A DNA stretch of 64,000 bases from Tubulanus polymorphus (lineage: Eukaryota; Nemertea; Palaeonemertea; Tubulaniformes; Tubulanidae). The translations under genes and the position numbers were made by a program. Position 1 is the stretch's first letter. Each line of letters opens with the position of its first letter. This document shows positions 11,631-24,861 of the stretch, piece by piece. The notes beneath the pieces were generated by a model. It was not told the origin of the DNA. It saw nothing but the letters and a program-made list of their open reading frames with translations, and ran no database searches. The stretch spans positions 5,828,001 to 5,892,000 of the forward strand of contig NC_134026.1 in assembly GCF_964204645.1 (NCBI RefSeq), in the 5' to 3' direction.

Positions 11631-14600
11631 CCGTGTTTTCCCCTCATTACAGATATCACATCAAGTTATAGAGTTACAAACATCACCAAATATTCAGAAA
11701 GACTATCTTCATATTTTCTCAGTGATCGTTTGAACTCCTTATATCGGCGTTTTATGTTTCTTCCATAAACCAACAATTTCTGGTTTTTGTTACTACGTGT
11801 TGTTTCTATTCACTAATACATATTTCTGATGCTGTATCGGCATTTTGCTGTACTGAATATTCTGAATATTGGAATATTTTTGCGTTTAAAAAGCGTCGTA
11901 TTGACAAGTTGCAAGGCAGCTGCCGAGACGTTGATGCTTCTTGTAGCGATGTTACCGCTGTTATCACCGAAGGCAACCATAAAATGGCTCGGAAAAAAGA
12001 CGCACAAACGAATAAAAGATACTTTTTGCCATCCTGGAAAATTCACAGATAATAAAACCGCCTCGATTTGCATTTTCTGTCGTGAGAAATTTCAAAAGAT
12101 ACTCGGATGTGAATTCAACACTCGTGTGAGCACTTGAAAAGCTAGTAAAAAAATGTTTCATCACAGTTTGCTGAACAGCAAAATCGGCGGAAATTTGTTA
12201 AGTCCGTAAAATTGGCGATATGTTGGGAGTGACGACAGTATTAACAACGCGAAGATACATTTGATTAACGCAACGAAAACCATTTCTATTTTCTGATTTA
12301 AATGCAGGGTATTGTTTTATTCCATGATATATAGAGTTGCTCCGTGTATATAAACACAGATAACTGGTAATCATTCATGCGTGATAGTTTATTATACGCG
12401 CATACTTTTAGATTTTGGATGAAGTCGTAACCAGAAAACCGTATCGAGCTCGCTCATGCTGATATTTTTGACCGTAATACATTTTCGCGCGTACTGCTTT
12501 TAGTTTTCCGTATCTATTTACTATGAATATACTCATCTAAGTAAAGTGTAAGACAAGAAAAAACTAACATATGTTATTTCTTGGCCTAAGGTTTTGTAAC
12601 GATACAAAACACCAAAGAAAAACAACTGCGCGAATTGCGTAACAACGTCAAAGTTTCATTCTAACGCGTGTACAACAGGCAGCAGAACGGTTCGGTATTT
12701 TTATCTGAACCATCCTTTTAATAATGTTCTGCACATGCTGACTGATGTGGGTTTGCTTTTTTTTAAGTCAGTTCCATCTATTTTCGCCGCCCGCGGTGTA
12801 ATTAACATCAGACTCCCGCTAAATCGTTTCCGATTTTTCTTGTGAGTTTCAGAGTCACGGTTAGACCCGGAATGGTTTCCACGCAAGCCGCAGTTCGCCG
12901 CACGAGGTGCATTCGCAATTAGTCCGCGCATAACCCAGCCGTCGATATGCCGTCTGCTTAAGTGCTTTTAATACGTATAGCTTGAATCGGCATCGGGTCG
13001 CTGAAACCTACAACCTGCGCGTTAATGGACACCGAACCTTGTTATCCACAAAAACAGATAAAACGAGGGAATCTTATCTCGGATCGGTTGAGAGGAACGT
13101 GTCCAGAGGTCATATCTTCTTCAACACGTGGTCGAATATTATTCGATCACCAGGTTAGAAATCCTGTAAAATCGAAATGATTTCACCGCCGCAGATATCG
13201 TACACAGTATTGCATACAATATACATAGATACGTATGTTAAGAGCTATCTCATTCAATAAACGATGCCTTAAGACAAATTTGATATTTTCTAATAAATAG
13301 TAACGAGTATCAAAACTACAAAAGCATCTAAATATAAGCATATTCACCACGAACCGTTTACCTCGAAGTAACAATAGTTTTCTAATGGCAAATGTACATG
13401 CATATCTATATATTTATAGAATTTTCATAATATACTTCTCATGTACTTCTTATATTTCAGAGCCTCTGGTATTCGCAGTTTTCGACATCATGCAGTTCCA
13501 AAAAGGACCCGAAGCGCACAACGATTTTTGAAATCGGATATATGGACCGTAAAAAATAATTACCGACCATTAGGCTGTGTCGGGTTGCAGGTTTAATTGA
13601 TATAGTAATGGAGTATGATATCTATTCCCAACATTTAGATTGGTATATATGTATATGCATATATCAATCGGTACATACATCAACATGTCTATGTCATATT
13701 TTTGGAGTACCTTGTTTAGATTTATGAGAGAATTAAAGCCTATACATTATAGAAACGTAAAATGCACGTGTGTGACTTCGTAGATATTTCGACAGTCTAC
13801 GTTGTTTATAGATTACTAATACCCAGGTACTGTTATTTTGGATTTGAATATCGATGATTGAATTGAATTGACCGGCAACCAGTCTATCCCCGATATTGAT
13901 GACGTAGTGCAAATCCTCGAAAATTTTTTACAAATCTATCGAAAGTTAAATCCGAGTTATGAAATGTATTTGACTACAAAATGCACGCCAAAATTCACAA
14001 TTGTGATTGTCATTTTGAAACGCCAATATTGGTGACGTAGGGCACATTGACTCGTACAAATCCCCTTATATAATGCATACTAGGTATCAATGTATATACA
14101 GACATTATGGTAACGGTTTTGACGGCGTTAAAAAGTTTGAAAAACCGAAAACGACAAATATTGACTAAACACAGAATGTAGACTCTCTGCAGAGCATGTG
14201 TAGTCGACAGATTTGGTATTTTATTAAATAAATAGATTTTAAAGATGTTCGCCCGCCACGTTTTTACATAAAGAGTAGATTTATCAAGTTTGCTTAGTCG
14301 TAAACTACGTATCAATCACGGATGTAGTGTGACGGGTATCGTCAGTTATCGCAAATCGCTTATTTATGCTTTTGAGAAAACGCCGCTGTCGGTGGAAAAC
14401 ATGAACTAATATTTCCATTCTCTCCTGAGAAAATAAATCAAATTCAATCCGTCATCTTGACGACTCAGATCAGGTTTTATTCATTTCGATCAGGGGATAC
14501 GTATCTTTCGCTATCTTAGTCCGTATGAGTGTGCGCACCGTGACTGAAATATTCTAAAACCCGGTGCATTTGTCAAATGATATTATTCACACACTACGCT

Positions 14601-14882
14601 TTCGGTCTCACGAACTTAAGGCCTCTTCGCCGAGCAGACGCGCACGCACGGATTAAAGAGTTTAAGTCGTTTTTCATTTTCAGTCATTCGCAACCTTATT
14701 ATCGATTCCGTTTTTATCAATGTTGACTTAATAAATTGTCTAATCTAATGGAATAGAATTGAAACGAAAGAACTGACTGTCCTCGCAACCTCAGGCATAC
14801 AAAACGCAACAGTCTAACACGCGGTATTGCGACCGTGTAGTGGGTATTTTCATACCTAGGTTGAACGTATTGTTGTATCAAC

Positions 14883-14902
14883 ACACTCTCTCTCTCTCTC
14901 TC
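14883..14902 (+). repeat. (CT)n microsatellite
   Basis: A short run of CT dinucleotides in non-coding DNA. Confidence 0.8.
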
Positions 14903-17900
14903 GTGCCATCTCTATCGCCCCTTTAGTTCATTCAGCGCATGTCAGATCGACACCCCCAGGGACGAACTCGAGGGATCCGGCGAGTGGTGCACTGAATACG
15001 AAAAATTTGAATAATTCATAGCGCGACTTGATTAATTTCGATTTTTAGCAACTTTCGGCATCCAGGTCGAAGTATTGCTGCTCAGAAAGAAAGCGCTCAG
15101 AGCTACTCACTGACGCAATCTGATGGATGCATTCCGAGAGTCTGATAATATCAGTGAGTCTTTTAAGTTTGGAAAGATACGGACGGCGGTATAATCATCC
15201 GAAGGTTGAACATCGTTTTCCCCTATACTTGGTATACGTTTAATTCAATTATACGAAGGCGAAATCGAATTTGCGTTGAATATTTTCAGAACGATTTCAA
15301 TTCGGGAAATGAAGTATACGTGTGTATGTGCGCGTATACGCCGAGAGACTTAGTTTTGCTTCATCGTACGAATTCCGAAGGCGTCTTCATTTTACCGAGG
15401 ATGTAGTTTGACGCGGCTTTTCGTATCGACCCGATACATATCTGTGATGAGTCCATCTCCTCCTCAATACGCATTATTCAAACTGTCCCTGTACTGAATC
15501 GTCTCTCTGATATTTTGTCCCATTGCTATAAAAGAGAAGCGATTCTCCCGCGGTGGTTCAAGTCATAAGTCATAAATAGCCAACACAAACACATAGTCAG
15601 GATAACACTCATCAATTATACGTGCAACATTAACCTTTTTCGAAAGCTTCTATATCTTTTCTGTCGAATCTGTGGATGGTTTATGGATTTTTCTTAACGT
15701 ACGTATATAGTTGTTTTTCTTACTTCGGGGCTTCGACGACATTTTAAGCGATGAGTATATTTCTAGATGTCATACGCAATTTTTGATTCGCTGTCACCGA
15801 TCCGAACAAGACAGACGATAGCTTTAGGTCCCGGATGTCGGATGCTTTTCGGTCCCGGATGTCGTCGATGTGCGCAAAGAACGACTAGGAACGAGTGCAT
15901 AGTTCCATTCAAAAACGAAGAAATATCTAAAAGACCTGACTAAAATACCTAGTCTGGGTTGATTATCATATAGAATAACCATGGATATGAAAACTGAAGA
16001 TTCTGAATAAAAGCTGCAACATTTTGATTGATAAACCTTCGATCAAAGCGTCAGCGGCACTTGGCAAATGACACTTATCGTATTACTACGTATTTATACT
16101 GAATCGGAATTGCAAAACTCTTCCGTGAAATTCGTCTGCTTTATTCGAAAATTTGAAATACATAAACTACAACATAGACAGATAACCTATAAGGCATAAA
16201 AATGCCTCTCGTTGGTTGCGAAAACGATACGATACGATACAGTCCAGATGTCAGGAGAATTAATAAAAAGAAATCTCTCGAAAGTACGGACGCTTGAAAT
16301 ATTCGTCGCTGCACCCAAAGCACGCAATCTAGTTCAATCTAGTTCGAATCGCTAATAATAAGCAGAACTACAATATTTTGTTTTGTATCGATAGATTATG
16401 ACAGCTGTCATTGTAGTCTGTCAATGTTCACCGCTATATCGTTTAGTTCATTCTTTTATACCGCTTCGTGTTCCTTTCAATCAAAACAATTTTGCTCGGA
16501 TACATGCAGGAAATGAAATAAAATTCCCCATTGATTTTCTCGACTATTTCATATTGATTCGCCGGGTTTTATTTATTCATTCGTACAGCGGACAAACTTG
16601 CGAGCTCTGTAATCCCAGGAATCACGATATTGCAATCAAACCAGTCTGTAAGACCGAAGTAAATTTATAAAATCGAATTATTCACGTCAAATGAACGCTA
16701 TATTTCTGTCTACTAACTTTCGCATTCCGTTTGATATATCGGACCTTCTGGAGCGGAATGGACTTTGAATGCGAAAATAACCCCAAGTAATTCATCCAGA
16801 ACTGAAATTGCTTTAATGATCTTTTATCAGAATTGTCATTTAACCAATACCTTTGAGTAACATCTATTAGCCCGGGGGATGTTCCGAAATTCCATACGAC
16901 CTAAAATATTCAGTCAATGCTCTATAATTTTACTAAGTTGCATTTTCTTCAAAACCGAAAAAAAAATGATCGGCTGCTAATGGCCGTTAATTGAACTAAA
17001 TATCATCTGAACCGTCTAATTTGGCCCGATGAACTGTTCTAACCAGGAAGTAATATTTGCTTAGAATCTTGTTCATTTTGCGTGGGTTAAGCCTAACACG
17101 GGATATCCAGTCGCTGTTATTGTGATCATTTACAGCAATACAGCAAATACTAATTGTGTGATTTGATATATTTCGACCAAACGACGGCATAACGATGATT
17201 GAAAATATTACTTCAGATAATATGTAACTGTATTCTAGAAGGAAAATATTTATGGTCTTTATGAGCTACATATACAGTATTTGCTATAAATGTGTGTGGC
17301 AACAATCGAATATTCATGAAATAGGAATACGTTGCTTATTTAATCCCAAATATTTCTTATCTATTTTCGCTGTTAATAGTGATTAATTGATAAGGTCACA
17401 TTGCATTCTTTATTTCATGATTCACATCTATTCTTATGTGAATGCATCCAACATGAAAATATGCACGGCAAGTTGCATTTCTCAATCCGGTATGTTTTTC
17501 AGATGTTTCACCAATCTGCCAATATCTTGTTTTTTTCATCATCATTCTTCTTCATATTCATATAGAATGAGAAGATGCTACGCTGTACATTAAAATACAT
17601 TTTTATATGTTAGAATACTGGCGTATGGTTTGCGGTTCGCAAATATCGAATGGTCATTAATTGAAAATCTAACGCTAGGTCTCCTACGTACGAGCCCCGA
17701 CCTGCCAACCCCCCCCCCCCATACACATGCCCTCATAGGCATCGATGACGCTTCCTAATCAAAACTAAGAACGTTATGAACATGTATATGCATTGTTTAG
17801 CCATGGAAAACTGCCTTTGTGTATTTTACGAATCAATTGTATCAGTGTATCCGGCGAATACTGAACTGTGAAATAAGGTTTCAAAGTAACATAACAAGCC

Positions 17901-20900
17901 ACCTCGTTGGTTACTACTGCCTAGTCGTCGATACTAGGTTTGTTAGCATCTGCAAAAACTGCAACTTTATCGCCTTGTTCGAAAATTTTCGAAATGCCAT
18001 ACCTCTAGAGACTGACGCTGCGCTGTAATATTTCTTTAAGAAAAAACAATCCCCTCAATGTCGATGAAGCGCGCAGCAGTGACACCGCATCAGAAGAACG
18101 CCTTTCATTTGAGAAGTGTTCTGACTCCCTTTCTGTCGCTTCTTTTCGATTTTGTTTCGTCGACGATGGGCTTTTTATTCGTAGGCTAGGCTGCGGAGGA
18201 GATGTGCTCTTCGAATTTCCTTTCGCCTAGAGTCTGGCATCATTCGTCAATGCTTGGTTTAAGTGAAAAGAATAAAACTAATAGATGAACAAACGTTTCA
18301 AATTTTCGAACCAAGAACAAACAACAGATGTGTGAATTCAATCCTCTAGATGAAAAACGGCATTTTCTTTAGATAAATCAACATTCCATGAGCGAAGAGC
18401 AATGGGAAATGGAGGAACTCAATTTCAGAAACGAATAAATCTTTTTTCAACATTACGCTTTTTCATAATGAACTGCGTTTAAGCGATGACAGGAAAGGAA
18501 ATGAGAGAAGCAACGATAGCACATCCCACTGATGAACAGTCGGTTTCCAGATAATCAGAAAACAATTCGCCAATTCCGGTGACACTGGGACTCAACAAGC
18601 TTCGGATTCGATTGGCGCCGATTGATGAAAACGAACCTATTCAAACGTTTCATCCGCGGCCCTGTTGCTGAAGTGCGCGCCGGAAAAGTTAGCTCTTTTA
18701 TGTAACGTGCTCTGATTAGTAAATTGCTTCTGGTGAAACGAAAGCGAAATGTATTTGACGTGTCAGCTAGTCTTCAATACGAGATAAACGAGCAAACCGC
18801 TCGGGAGTTCATCAAATTTCAGCATTTATCAGATTTTCCAGTCAGTTTTTGCTCGGCGCGAAAATGTCTAGTTTGTGCTTTGAATTGAATAGTGTCGTAG
18901 ACAAAAATTTTATAAGAGCGTATGTTAATCGGATGCAAGAGCTGTACTACAGTATCAAGGAGTTCAAATTTAATGACCGACGGGTTTGACGCGGAGGTTT
19001 TGTTTGTCGGCCCAAACTGTAGCGCGTATACAATAAGGACTGTTTACAATCAAGCCGAATCGATTTGTCAGGCAAAGTCCCATAGGTATCATACATTTTC
19101 ATACATCCCTTGAGCAAGATATGCAAAAGTAGTGAATTATAAACTGACAGAATTGCTGCTACATAAAGTGGACGAAGAATGTCTGACTAGTGGGCTACGA
19201 ACGTAATGAAATGTCTCATATTCTTTGTAAGATGCATTCGCCGGGCAAAATTTGGTTTGATCGTGATTTACGTTGAAACCAAATGCGAATTTCAGTTTTC
19301 GGATTTATAAGTCGAATACGGTGGTCGGAACTAATAATCGACGGCAGCACTATAGTTCAAGCTTACGCATTTTTATGGAAACTATCAGGCTCAATCGCGT
19401 CGGATTAACAATAATTTCCGAGCGAATGATAATGATGATTCGACTAACTACGAAAACCGAAGTTCGATCGGACTGTTTACGGCTCTCGTTCTGGTGGAGG
19501 GGGATTGTCGATACACTATCCGACAATGACTAGGGGATCATTTCTTCATTACGTACGCACACAATTTAAAAATTTGAAAATCGGCCATTTTCTCATAAAC
19601 ATTAAGCATTACAGTACGCAATTGCACTGACCCCTCCCCCTCCCTTAATGCGTACGTAATAAATGAATGACCACTAGTATAAATCAGCAATTTGAAATAA
19701 ACTACTGCTGTTACTCTATATCACTCGCCTCATTCAGACCCTCCTAAATCTCTCCTACCCTTTCACCGATCTTCACAGTATTTGCCTATTCAATCAGCTC
19801 ATTCGTCGCGTATTTCTTTATTTACGTATTTCAAACGGGAAATACATTCAGTTTAATACGAGAATGTAGGGCTTTTAAACAGGATTAGAGCAATCTATCT
19901 GCAAGAAGCGCGCTTCTGTCAATTTGATTAAATTGATAGAAAAAGCGCCGGAGAAAGCGACTGGATTCAACAAGCTTAACAACAAGTGATTGCTTTAGTG
20001 GAAATAATGGATTAATTGTCTTTGCCGCAGTTGCAGAGATCGACTCTCTAAGGAGAAAGCTTTCGCCTCAAGCGACTAGTCTAAATAACATTTTGTGTAA
20101 TTCCTACACGTACCCTGGGTCCAAGAAGCAGCGAGACGACCCCATGTCGACTTCGGACGCAACGCGACTGCGACCATTTTCTGCGACGACTCTTTCTCTT
20201 GGCATTGCCAGGGACTCGTTTAACGACCGTCATACGGCTGCCAGTGACGCCAGTTGCAACACTCAATTGCGACTAGCAGAGGCAATACACACCGAAGTGG
20301 GCGAAGTACTCGAAAAGCGCCCGAAGCCCCTTTTAGATCAAGAGACTTAAGCTGATCTTGTAATCTATGATAATCTCTGAGGATTCTAAGAGTTGGTGGT
20401 GCATATCATGGATGTGTAGCCCGACGCATCGGGCTATTTCTCAACGAAGCTGAACCCTGAATGCTATTTGCGTTTTGGGTAGGGTTAACGAGCAACTCAA
20501 CAGCGCGCGCAGTACACGTATCCCGAGTACCAGCGGGACGCGTTATTGTAGTCGGTATGATTTTTTTTCGATTGAGATCAGCGGGGACACGAACGACGCG
20601 GCCGTATCTGCGCCAAACAAACTGCTAGATAGTTCGATTCATGCGCGAAAACAGCCGCATACGAAATACCCCCGACCGGGCAAATTATTGATAATATGGA
20701 AACGCTTTATGTGGAATGACGCCGATGGATCGAGAGGAATATTTGCCCGCGGAGACAGATAGAAATAGTGATGACAGTGTTTTACTGTAGAGCAGACTAG
20801 CTTGTTAGGGGACGTGTGCTGACTCCTCCATTCGCATTCAACGCTGCGGGTTAACGTGCTAATATCGCTGGAAAAATAGAATACAGTTGGAGTTTTTTTT

Positions 20901-22283
20901 TCTCTAAATCGTGCTTTGCCTGCATACCTAACAATAACATAATGTGATATATTCAAATATAATTTAGCTGTCTGCAGTTTACATCACGAGACTACAAGGG
21001 TTGGTCCGCTACTTTCCAAAGTTACACTGAATCACTATGACCACCTGGGTATTCATCTATCAACAGGGTGTCGCAGAAAAAAGCAACAGTTAGAAAAATT
21101 ACGCTTGGCGGGGAAAACAAATACAGCCAAATAGCATTGGGTTTGGTAGATGCGCCAAAGCATGGGCTTCATTTACATACCAATTCCATGTTGATCTACA
21201 GTTACAGATTACTGCACAATCATTACATGTATCGTATATACATGTACATAGGTGATTAGGGTGTTTTCTATTTTCTTCTTAAGTGTTACCTTAGGCATTT
21301 CATTTCCCTTCCAATGTCATTTTGAAAAAAAAGGTAAAAAAATATCATTCCAGCGAGTGTACCAGCGTAAAACTCATTGTATCGACAGCCCCAGACGCCG
21401 GATGGCGCCATACCTAATATAGTCTGCAGGTCGGTTACAGTATGAATTACGCGGCAAATCATTCATTATGCATTGGCACCGTTTGTTAGGTTCGACGTGA
21501 TGCATGTATATTATATGAAAATTCACAAATGATTTTCGAGACAAAGATGACGACGTGACGTAATGGTTTCATCAGGAGAAATGAACCCATTGTGAGACGA
21601 GGCAAAATAATGACAAACGATATGAACGCCTCCCCGACTAACGAAGCTAATAGCCTAGCCGCACGGAGACAGTCGAACTCAGGTCATACAAAATAAGAAC
21701 AATAGACGAATATTACAGCAAATGATAATGATAAGTTGTTCCGATGGCAGGTAGAATTCAGCTGAAACGATACGTTAAAGACGCAAGTTTCTATTGCTAG
21801 TGCAAAAGGTCAACAAGAAACTAGTTCAAAATCTAGACGTGTCCCCTGTTAAACTTAACCATCGTCTCTTCCTTACGTATCAAGTGCACTTTTCATGTTT
21901 AAGCGAGTTTTTCCTGCCGTTCAGTACCGCAAGAACCAGGACGTGACTTGACTTGGTCTATTCGTATTCTGTTTGATTTGCATATTAGTCGGTGTTGTTT
22001 TTTCTTTCTGATGCGCGATGGTTACTATACTATTCTGAAACGCGTGGTGTCACAGTGGTAACGTATAGTGGCCAAGAAATATAAAATCTACAGAAAATCG
22101 GCAGTAGCTGCTTTGCGGGTTAGCTGCTCTTGCAGTCACAATACTGCATTAGTTAGTAATTTAAATTATCAAAAATACATTATGTAATTTATGTATTATT
22201 CAATTAGATTGCGGCCATTAGTGATAATCCTTCGGAATAATCAAACGATATTTCGAATTGTTAATCATGTACCGTCTAGGCCC

Positions 22284-22382
22284 GGTTTTAAAGACTGGTA
22301 TTATCTATAACCCAGGGGCTAACTCAATTCATATTAAATTGAGTTAACCCCCGGGTTAATGATAATACCAGTCTATAAAACC
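22284..22382. repeat. near-perfect foldback, 46-bp arms
   Basis: The left arm 22284-22329 (GGTTTTAAAGACTGGTATTA...) and right arm 22337-22382 (...GATAATACCAGTCTATAAAACC) are reverse complements with only a few mismatches around a seven-base spacer. The element lies upstream of the first small secreted peptide gene. It is compatible with a MITE or a strong RNA hairpin if transcribed. Confidence 0.85.
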
Positions 22383-22918
22383 AGTCCCTAGTAATTAGTA
22401 TTGCTAAAAATTTGAAATTTGAAGATTTAACACAGATACAGATAATACAGATGTGTGTGTCTATCATCTGAAAAATCTAAATATCTCATTCGGTGAACGA
22501 CAACCATCCCAATAAGAGGTGAGTGAAGAATTTTCGTCAATTACACAAAATGTTTTTTTTGGGCTGTGATAACGTTGATAGGTTTTCGTATCTGGGGCCG
22601 TTGCACATAAGATATAAAGGTTCCTTAAAATTCTATTGGTATTTCCTTTTATCACAACAAATGAAACTATCATAAAATGGGCCCTTCTGCCGTACCGAAC
22701 AACGAAGTTCAATGAAAAGCTGTTCTGGGCGGATAGCTAGTGACATGGGCACATTTTACCAGCGGGGGTTCATTCACTAAAACAGGCGGCAAAACGGATT
22801 CCAAAATAGATAATGAATCAGATCGGATGATCGCAATATATTCGAACTTTTGGTAAACTTGTACAATTGCCTCCATTCACTTGCAGCGCACATCCACACT
22901 CCTTCTCACTTGTCAAAC

Positions 22919-23116
22919 ATGAAATTGTCACTGTTTTCTGTGATGCTGATGGCAGCCGCGTTGGTGATTGCAACCGCAGACGAAACTTCTCCTGACGGCG
23001 ACACTGACGGCGAAATTGATACAGGAATGAAATCATCAGACCTCATAGAGTTAATTGGACAAATTTTGAATTACATAATCAACGGAAACGACACATTTGT
23101 CCCAGATGATCAGTAA
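22919..23116 (+). CDS. small secreted peptide precursor 1 (65 aa), unknown function
   Basis: The frame encodes 65 residues from the ATG at 22919; the open frame reaches further upstream, but this Met begins a textbook signal peptide (MKLSLFSVMLMAAALVIATA, residues 1-20). The rest has an acidic linker (about 21-36, rich in Asp/Glu/Gly/Thr), then an amphipathic segment (SSDLIELIGQILNYIING, 39-56), an NDT glycosylation sequon at 57-59 and the end VPDDQ. There are no cysteines. An acceptor-like TTGCAG ends at 22886, leaving a 32-base leader before the ATG, so there is probably a 5' UTR intron. AATAAA follows at about 23152. A paralogue with the same leader and layout begins at 24626. No family is recognised; secreted host-defence peptide, neuropeptide-like or egg/mucus protein precursors are all possible. 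Confidence 0.65.
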   Translation: MKLSLFSVMLMAAALVIATADETSPDGDTDGEIDTGMKSSDLIELIGQILNYIINGNDTFVPDDQ

Positions 23117-23149
23117 AACCATGAATCCCGCAATTCATTCCGCAAAACA

Positions 23150-23160
23150 ATGAATAAATA
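23150..23160 (+). terminator. polyadenylation signal of peptide gene 1
   Basis: AATAAA lies about 35 bases after the stop codon of the first small peptide gene, consistent with a compact terminal exon. Confidence 0.5.
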
Positions 23161-24591
23161 TGGGAAAGATCAATTGAATTCACATTTCCTTTTTTCAAAT
23201 TGGCTTTTTTCAGCAGAATAATATATTTCATGAGTAAGGTGAATGATGACACATATTTCCTGTGATTTCAACTGTTTGTATCTGTAAAGTTGTCCTCAAC
23301 GTGTCCGTTGTTTCGTGCATATAAAATTAATGTTGGTTTTTCTATCATATGATGTCAACGTGGTAACGTATAGTAGCCTAGGAAACTGTTTTGTTGACAC
23401 ATATATGTTTTCTTTTGATATTTTCCGTGGCGGTTAAAACAAACCAAAATAGCCGGTTCATGCTGGTTGAAAGATTGTTTGAATGAACCGTAACCGAATT
23501 TCCCAATTATGTTCTTCACTCAAAACATTTTTCACTATGTCACCTCACTTCACATTCAATCGAAAATTATTAATGCTATTTTTCTACCAAGTAAAATCAT
23601 AAGGACATAAAACGAGGAAGCTTTGTCTGATTTTCATATTCAATCGGTTTTTAGAATATGCCATAAGTTGACAAAAACAACGAAAACACACGATCGTCAG
23701 TACAAAAGTATGAATTTTCATTTTTTAAACAAAAACTAATATCTGTGCATTGCATCAGAAAATAAATATATTCATGAATTGAGACAAACTTTAACGATGA
23801 AACATGTGGCAATATATTTACGAATCCAGCACTGATTGCATAACACGTCTGGGTTGGCTTTCATTTAGAAAACGACTACATCTCGAGAAAGGTGAGTACA
23901 AAATATCGTCCGAATTAGTTATCGACATTTACCTAACGACAAAAACCCACCGTAATTAACACAGGGATCAAACATCGAACGTACTTTCACGGCTACTTTC
24001 AGAAATACGTGGCGATTATCCCTAATATCGTTGTATCATTGAAATTCGTATTCTTGCATTGGAACTTCCATCTTCAGAGTGATTGACTTCACAAATACGT
24101 CGTTTTTTATTTATAACATGGATACTGTCAAAATCAACAACAGCATTTTTGATGCATCAAAAAAAACGTTAATGGAAATATTTCTGACGCGTCGAATGAT
24201 GCGTCAATTTCATTAACGTCGTAGGTCACATTCACTTTGTTACGCAGCTACTGGATTGATTGATCCTTGTGGGGTGTTGTCTTAGCTTCATATATCACAG
24301 TATTCATTTCACCTACATTGCCGTGTTCATTTTGCCAAAAAATCTTATACGATGACATAACGCATATCCTCTACATTTTGGTAATTATTTATCGGTAAAG
24401 CGAAGCTGGTAACAATCAAGTAAAATACAAACGAGTATGGGGGAAATAAGCATAAATTTGGACTCGGCCGATCTGCGCACGAACGAGAATGGATTTGATA
24501 ATGGCAATGATGGATAAAACAGAAAACAGAAACCAGGACATGAACACCTTTTGCTACTTGAAATTATAGAATTTGCTTTAACAACTTTCAG
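23161..24591. other. spacer between paired peptide genes
   Basis: No coding exon is recognised. The spacer holds a segment around 23351-23380 (GTGGTAACGTATAGTAGCC) that closely matches one at 22047-22072 upstream of peptide gene 1, which supports duplication of the locus together with its upstream DNA. It also holds a perfect 18-base palindrome (TTTTTGATGCATCAAAAA, about 24146-24163) and a hairpin at about 24166-24222. The first exon of peptide gene 2 probably lies here, but its ends cannot be placed. Confidence 0.45.
24166..24222. repeat. hairpin next to perfect palindrome
   Basis: Arms ACGTTAATGGAAAT and ATTTCATTAACGT pair around a GACGCGTC / GATGCGTC inner stem. A perfect 18-base palindrome (about 24146-24163) lies just upstream. 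It is a small foldback in the region that may serve as promoter or intron of peptide gene 2. Confidence 0.6.
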
Positions 24592-24625
24592 ATTTACTAG
24601 TAGTGCATTCCCACTCTTGTCGAAA

Positions 24626-24808
24626 ATGAAATTGTCGCTGGTTTTGGTGATGTTGGTGTTAACCGCCTCGGTGATCGCTACATCTGCAGAAGATGCACCT
24701 TTCTTTTATCGCCATAAAGGTATTGAAAAAATTGTAGCTGATGAAATTGTCGGTCGTCAGAGACGATCAGATGAACTCAACGCAGATTCCCCACTAAAAT
24801 CGGGTTGA
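24626..24808 (+). CDS. small secreted peptide precursor 2 (60 aa), paralogue of precursor 1
   Basis: From the ATG at 24626 the frame encodes 60 residues. The signal peptide (MKLSLVLVMLVLTASVIATS, residues 1-20) matches that of the gene at 22919, with identical MKLSL, VML and VIAT positions, while the mature parts share no clear likeness. The mature part begins EDAPFFYRHKGIEKIVADEI and holds a basic RQRR at residues 44-47, a furin-type cleavage motif, followed by an Asp/Glu-containing tail. There are no cysteines. An acceptor-like TTTCAG ends at 24591, leaving a 34-base leader, almost the same as the 32 bases in the paralogue. AATAAA follows at about 24864. The product is probably secreted and processed; the function is unknown. 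Confidence 0.65.
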   Translation: MKLSLVLVMLVLTASVIATSAEDAPFFYRHKGIEKIVADEIVGRQRRSDELNADSPLKSG

Positions 24809-24861
24809 ATCAAATCCAGAATGGAATTCTTTGAGGTTTAGTAAAACTTGTCAATATTGAT

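Larger units (their letters stand above)
5079..22046. other. 17-kb gene-poor region
   Basis: Between the LRR-Ig gene and the small-peptide locus I see no multi-exon gene. Open frames are short (under about 105 codons), start anywhere and carry no recognisable domain. The region holds a foldback repeat at 6699-6798, a GGATCC-end MITE at 11368-11630, one weak exon candidate at 10565-10765, and short CT and C runs (14883-14902, about 17706-17719). It could contain distal regulatory elements or long non-coding RNAs, but nothing in the sequence alone proves either. Confidence 0.5.
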
